Source: Sphingobacterium olei (GTDB taxonomy: Bacteria > Bacteroidota > Bacteroidia > Sphingobacteriales > Sphingobacteriaceae). From it: DNA of 64,000 bases. Under the pieces are notes generated by a model. That model was not told the DNA's origin and searched no databases. It saw only the letters and a program-made list of their open reading frames with translations. Made by a program: the position numbers and the translations under genes. The stretch spans positions 124,001 to 188,000 of the forward strand of contig NZ_SUME01000007.1 of the NCBI RefSeq assembly GCF_005048855.1, read 5' to 3'. Every line of letters begins with the position of its first letter. Within the stretch, counting starts at the first letter, position 1. This document shows, piece by piece, positions 62,286 through 64,000 of this stretch.

Positions 62286-63653
62286 ATGAATTTCAGAACG
62301 GTCCATTACGGTGTTCTTCTTGTATTTTGTGTTTGCACGATGGCATCTTGTCGCAAGGACGATCCTAATTTCCCGGTCGGGTCGGATGGAGCGGTCAATA
62401 CATGGATTAGGGAACAGATGGAACAGTATTATTACTGGTCTTCCTCCCTCCCATCCCGTCGCAAGATAGATTTCGCTCCTACAGCCTATTTTCAGTCGTT
62501 ATTAGTAAAAGAAGACCGGTTCTCGGCCATTATGCAAAGCCGACAAGCCGAAACATATGGTAATACCTTATTGAATACGTTCGGTATCGATTTTCTTCAG
62601 GTTGAGCGCCCTACAGGATCAGTATCTTTACTAAGCCATATAGTTCCCGGAAGTGAAGGCGCGAAACTAGCGCTTCAGCGTGGTGATACGGTACATAGCA
62701 TCAACGGGACACCACTTCGTACTGCCGACCTACCAGTCTTGACACAGCAGGCACTTAAAAATCCTAGCTTAGCACTTACTTTGGTTGATGGTTCTACCTA
62801 TACGCTTCCCGCATCTTACATCTCTCAGCCTGTGGTATACCCGTACCACAATTTTCTACTGGATGCAGATCAAAAGATCGCCTATCTGTTCTTAAGTACA
62901 TTTGATTTTTCGGGCGCGTACGAATTGCTAAAAGTGGTCGATGATATGCGTAGCAGTGGTGTTCGGGATCTGATCTTGGACCTCCGTTACAACAGCGGAG
63001 GAAGTGTGGCGTTCGCCGCTTTCACGGCTTTGGCACTCGCAGATGTAAGTCCTACCGATATTTTCGTAAACTACAAAGGCAATCGCCATCTGAATCAATT
63101 ACAGGAAACCTTTGGCGAAACACTAGGTCGGCAACCCGACGGCTACAGCTTCTCCGGCAGTGCCGTACGCGAGAGCGGACTCGGACTTAGCCGTATTGTA
63201 GTTTTGGGGACTGGGCATACTGCTTCTGCTGCCGAGATGCTGATCAACAACCTGAAACCCTATATCAGCGTAATCCATATTGGCGAAGGCACCTACGGCA
63301 AGGATATGGCGAGTACGACCTTGACAAGCCCTGCATCCGTTATCGGATCCGAAGCGAGTTGGCATATCTTGCCTATGGTGTACAAAATATACAATGCAAA
63401 TAACGAGGGAGAATATAGCAAGGGCCTTTTACCGCAGCGATCCGTCGTGGAGTATGCTACTTTACCTTTATACCCATTTGGAGACAAACGGGATGCACTA
63501 ATTGCCGACGCGTTAACGTTTTTGGGCAGTAAGAGAACACTTCGCCTGCAGCGTATGTCCGACCTTCCGGCAGCATTACCTGCAGCAGCTACTTTGCAGT
63601 TTCAGTCTGCTCCTTATGAAGCCAAGCCTATCGAGATTGATTTTAAAAATTAG
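62286..63653 (+). CDS. S41-family C-terminal processing peptidase, lipoprotein
   Basis: The 455-residue protein starts at ATG 62286 (MNFRTVHYGVLLVFCVCTMA) with a lipobox MASC; the frame opens 28 codons earlier at a TTG with a non-signal stretch. A PDZ-like part (IVPGSEGAKLALQRGDTVHS) precedes the S41 core with LILDLRYNSGGSV and the catalytic Ser in TGHTASAAEML. These are envelope peptidases; the lysine partner region is GTYGKDMAS. Confidence 0.88.
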   Translation: MNFRTVHYGVLLVFCVCTMASCRKDDPNFPVGSDGAVNTWIREQMEQYYYWSSSLPSRRKIDFAPTAYFQSLLVKEDRFSAIMQSRQAETYGNTLLNTFGIDFLQVERPTGSVSLLSHIVPGSEGAKLALQRGDTVHSINGTPLRTADLPVLTQQALKNPSLALTLVDGSTYTLPASYISQPVVYPYHNFLLDADQKIAYLFLSTFDFSGAYELLKVVDDMRSSGVRDLILDLRYNSGGSVAFAAFTALALADVSPTDIFVNYKGNRHLNQLQETFGETLGRQPDGYSFSGSAVRESGLGLSRIVVLGTGHTASAAEMLINNLKPYISVIHIGEGTYGKDMASTTLTSPASVIGSEASWHILPMVYKIYNANNEGEYSKGLLPQRSVVEYATLPLYPFGDKRDALIADALTFLGSKRTLRLQRMSDLPAALPAAATLQFQSAPYEAKPIEIDFKN

Positions 63654-63662
63654 CTTACAAAA

Positions 63663-63709
63663 AAGAAAGTGTGTCCCATATTTGTCAAAGGCAAACATGA
63701 GACACACTT
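63663..63709. terminator. Terminator between the S41 peptidase and the last gene
   Basis: GAAAGTGTGTC and GACACACTTTC form an 11-bp outer stem, with an inner CAT-TTTG / CAAA-ATG pairing and a short loop. It can serve both convergent genes. Confidence 0.75.
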
Positions 63710-63721
63710 TCTTTAGCCCCC

Positions 63722-64000
63722 CTATCCAGCTGTAAGAAGAGAAGTTGACTCGAAATCGTTTGTGCTGTATCGAGCAGCTTTACGCTTTTCGCGCAGTGCC
63801 GGCACCAGAATTTCAGCACGAAGTTCTTTGTTTAGCTCATCATATCCGGCAATATATTCTCTTAATGAATCGATTAGCGACTCATATTCCTGGTATTTTT
63901 CGCGTAGCGCAGATAAGCCATTTGCAGCCGCTTCGCTGGAAGTATCACCGGCCTTCAGAAACGCAATTTGCGCAAACTTCGCACAAAGAATATCGTGATC
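63722..64000 (-). CDS. C-terminal part of an unidentified protein, cut by the window end
   Basis: The minus frame is open from the window edge to TAG at 63722 and gives 92 residues, ending DFESTSLLTAG. It is charged and helical (REKYQEYESLIDSLREYIAG and RAEILVPALREKRKAAR), without a transmembrane segment. It is convergent with the S41 peptidase. I do not recognise the family. Confidence 0.7.
   Translation of the reverse strand, partial: DHDILCAKFAQIAFLKAGDTSSEAAANGLSALREKYQEYESLIDSLREYIAGYDELNKELRAEILVPALREKRKAARYSTNDFESTSLLTAG

Overview
The window reads as chromosomal DNA of a Bacteroidota bacterium, most likely from the Sphingobacteriaceae (Sphingobacterium/Pedobacter/Olivibacter group). 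The evidence is the gene families (a roughly 630-residue Bacteroidota-type amidophosphoribosyltransferase, 7TMR-DISM histidine kinase, 7TM-HD phosphohydrolase, bS6-bS18-bL9 operon, ORF6N and DUF1896 proteins) and promoters that fit the Bacteroidota -33 TTTG / -7 TAnnTTTG pattern, for example before both tRNA genes and before rpsF. The exact genus is an inference.

Layout. 0-26 kb is mostly core genome: a cut-off lipocalin-like gene, a cupin/JmjC-like protein and a YchJ-like protein, purF, amt, a Rieske protein, a WYL regulator with a GNAT and a DinB protein, tandem aconitases acnB-acnA, rpe, a 7TM-HD phosphohydrolase, tRNA-Ser(GCT), a DNA-repair block (TIGR03915/TIGR03916 pair, Ku, LigD), the rpsF-rpsR-rplI operon, and an SPFH protein with an Arc-like partner. 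At 26.4 kb lies tRNA-Lys(TTT).

26.5-54.0 kb looks like a decayed genomic island. It starts with a large serine recombinase next to tRNA-Lys, and its far end (53.92-53.98 kb) carries a near-copy of the tRNA-Lys 3' end plus downstream terminator. Inside are oxidoreductases, hydrolases and regulators, extra copies of normally housekeeping genes (lipB, rsgA), a TetR/TolC/RND/adaptor efflux operon, and much wreckage: a topB tail, a DUF1896 fragment fused to a piece of a dehydrogenase gene, an SDR/DUF2798 chimera, an SDR pseudogene, a headless GNAT and a frameshifted TetR gene. A 14-base motif containing TTTAGACCA lies upstream of two island transcription units, with a partial match before the efflux operon, all pointing toward the gene; an AraC regulator sits among them.

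54.3-64 kb returns to a core-like setting. Its most interesting part is 54.9-60.3 kb: a compact minus-strand cluster encoding a GNAT/LuxI-like acyltransferase, a SAM methyltransferase overlapping it by 4 bases, a 7TMR-DISM histidine kinase and a receiver-kinase hybrid, converging on a stand-alone receiver protein. It could be a signal-making and signal-sensing module and is the best candidate here for an undescribed system. The window closes with a GH105-type hydrolase, a small protein with a possibly leaderless mRNA, an S41 peptidase lipoprotein and a cut-off gene.

A second recurring theme is tRNA-tail duplication: both tRNA genes are followed, about 150-170 bases downstream, by a second copy of their own 3' end followed by another terminator.
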